This document shows, piece by piece, positions 63,130 to 64,000 of a DNA stretch of 64,000 bases. The position numbers were made by a program, and so were the translations under genes. The stretch's first letter is position 1. Each line of letters starts with the position of its first letter. Origin of the DNA: an uncultured Selenomonadales bacterium (GTDB lineage: Bacteria; Bacillota; Negativicutes; Acidaminococcales; Acidaminococcaceae). The notes below the pieces were generated by a model that did no database searches, was not told the origin of the DNA, and was given only the letters and a program-made list of their open reading frames with translations. The stretch lies in NCBI GenBank assembly GCA_900315805.1, contig ONAN01000003.1:1-64000 (forward strand), read 5' to 3'.

Positions 63130-63836
63130 TACCTTTGTTGGAAGAATTGAAACGAAAAACATACGAAGCCAATCTGGAGCTGGTGCGCAAAAACCTGGTC
63201 ATCTATACCTGGGGAAACGCCAGCGGCATAGATCGTGACAAAGGCCTCATGGTCATCAAACCGTCCGGCGTGGATTACGCTGCCATGACCTGGCAGGATA
63301 TGGTCGTCGTCGACGCGGATACCGGCCGGGTCGTGGAAGGATTCCTGCGTCCCTCGTCGGATACACCGACCCATCTGGAATTGTACAAAGCGTTTCCGGA
63401 AATAGGGGGTGTAGTGCATACCCATTCGGTCTACGCAACGGTTTTCGCCCAGGCGGGGAAGGATATTCCGGCTCTGGGCACTACTCATGCTGACTATTTC
63501 CACGGTGCCATCCCTTGCACCCGGAGCCTGACAAAGGCCGAAGTGGCAGAGGCATACGAACGGAATACGGGAATGGTCATTCGGGAGACTGTGTCTGCCT
63601 TAAACCAGCCGGTGCTGGCCGTTCCGGGTATCATCGTCAAAAATCATGGACCGTTCACGTGGGGGAAGGATCCGGAAGAAGCGGCGTACCATGCCACGGT
63701 TTTGGAGAAAGTGGCAGAAATGGCCTTCAAGACGCTGCTCCTAAATCCGGAGAGCTGCCTGCCGCCTTTCATTCTTGAAAAGCACTATCAGAGAAAACAT
63801 GGAAAACATGCTTATTACGGGCAGACAAAACAATAA
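63126..63836 (+). CDS. L-ribulose-5-phosphate 4-epimerase family protein (AraD/UlaF/SgbE)
   Basis: A 236-residue class II aldolase-fold enzyme. Zinc-binding motifs are HTHSVYATVFAQ near residues 97-108 and the THADYFHGAIP segment near 119-129, with NHGPFTWG near 176-183. This matches L-ribulose-5-phosphate 4-epimerase, which makes D-xylulose 5-phosphate, a transketolase substrate. The start is GTG at 63126, coupled to the upstream gene; a TTG three codons on is an alternative. Aldolase activity cannot be excluded. Confidence 0.9.
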   Translation: MIPLLEELKRKTYEANLELVRKNLVIYTWGNASGIDRDKGLMVIKPSGVDYAAMTWQDMVVVDADTGRVVEGFLRPSSDTPTHLELYKAFPEIGGVVHTHSVYATVFAQAGKDIPALGTTHADYFHGAIPCTRSLTKAEVAEAYERNTGMVIRETVSALNQPVLAVPGIIVKNHGPFTWGKDPEEAAYHATVLEKVAEMAFKTLLLNPESCLPPFILEKHYQRKHGKHAYYGQTKQ

Positions 63837-63864
63837 TCTGGCTGCATCCTTTACGATTCTCTAC

Positions 63865-63892
63865 ATCCTCCTGAACCTCAGGGGGATTTTTT
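63865..63892 (+). terminator. Terminator of the Afu-transketolase operon
   Basis: A 10-bp stem (ATCCTCCTGA with TCAGGGGGAT, one wobble) with an ACC loop and TTTTTT. Confidence 0.88.
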
Positions 63893-63936
63893 ACTTTAAC
63901 ATTTGTAGTATCTGTTCATATGTTTTCCCAACGTGT

Positions 63937-63942
63937 TATAAT
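63937..63942 (+). promoter_or_regulatory. Probable -10 box for the gene at the window edge
   Basis: A perfect TATAAT. TTCATA at 63915-63920 with 16-base spacing is the nearest -35 candidate. Confidence 0.5.
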
Positions 63943-63991
63943 GTAAAGTGAATTTCGGGCAGGTTCCGCTGCCTTTGCAAGGGGATACACC

Positions 63992-64000
63992 ATGAACAAG
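63992..64000 (+). CDS. Start of a further gene, cut by the window edge
   Basis: ATG-AAC-AAG (Met-Asn-Lys) is preceded by AAGGGG with 7 bases spacing and by the promoter at 63937. Only three codons are visible, so no function can be given. Confidence 0.55.

Overview
The window is 64 kb of a moderately high-GC bacterial chromosome, most likely from the Negativicutes (the diderm, outer-membrane-bearing Firmicutes, for example the Acidaminococcus / Phascolarctobacterium group). This is inferred from Firmicutes-style strong Shine-Dalgarno sites, intrinsic terminators and a CIRCE-controlled groESL, together with outer-membrane parts: an SLH-domain porin at 38103-39344 and a TonB-dependent receptor at 50046-52067. 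A split transketolase, an Hrb-type flavin reductase-rubredoxin and tripartite tricarboxylate transport genes fit an anaerobe. No rRNA, tRNA, CRISPR array, insertion sequence or phage gene was seen.

Layout. 1-7.6 kb: housekeeping genes (acpS, the NAD(P)HX repair enzyme, a cell-wall amidase, a GerMN lipoprotein, then tsaE-tsaB-rimI-tsaD for the tRNA t6A modification). 7.7-10 kb: groES-groEL with a CIRCE operator. 10.2-17 kb: a uronate catabolic block, kduI-kduD-tctC-tctB-tctA followed by dgoK and a KDPG-type aldolase. 17-18.7 kb: guaA. 18.9-22.7 kb: a 1241-residue zinc-ribbon/Sel1-repeat protein of unknown role. 22.8-28.1 kb: an Rrf2 regulator with a clear palindromic operator, a UvrA2-like ABC ATPase, an esterase lipoprotein and a 3-hydroxyacyl-CoA dehydrogenase with its own palindrome. 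28.1-32 kb: two divergent MarR-MATE efflux modules sharing a dense operator region. 32-33.1 kb: a YbjN-like protein and a flavin reductase.

33.2-40.4 kb: a likely metal- or tetrapyrrole-related operon in which a FecBCD-type ABC importer is followed by a stand-alone nitrogenase-component-1-like protein, an SLH porin and a LysR regulator. This is the most unusual locus in the window. 40.4-42 kb: Bcp peroxiredoxin and a secreted protein of unknown function. 42-49.1 kb: a complete phosphate regulon, phoP-phoR-pstSCAB-phoU, with Pho-box-like repeats. 49.1-57.1 kb: an Hrb-like flavoprotein behind a structured RNA leader, a TonB-dependent receptor, an NhaC antiporter, a HerA/DUF853 ATPase and a sodium:solute symporter. 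57.3-63.9 kb: an AfuABC-type ABC importer co-linear with a split transketolase and an L-ribulose-5-phosphate 4-epimerase homologue, which together suggest sugar-phosphate uptake and use rather than iron uptake. The last nine bases open a further gene.

A regulatory theme recurs: at three importers (tct, pst, afu) an intrinsic-terminator-like hairpin lies between the substrate-binding-protein gene and the permease genes, a layout expected to make binding protein in excess.
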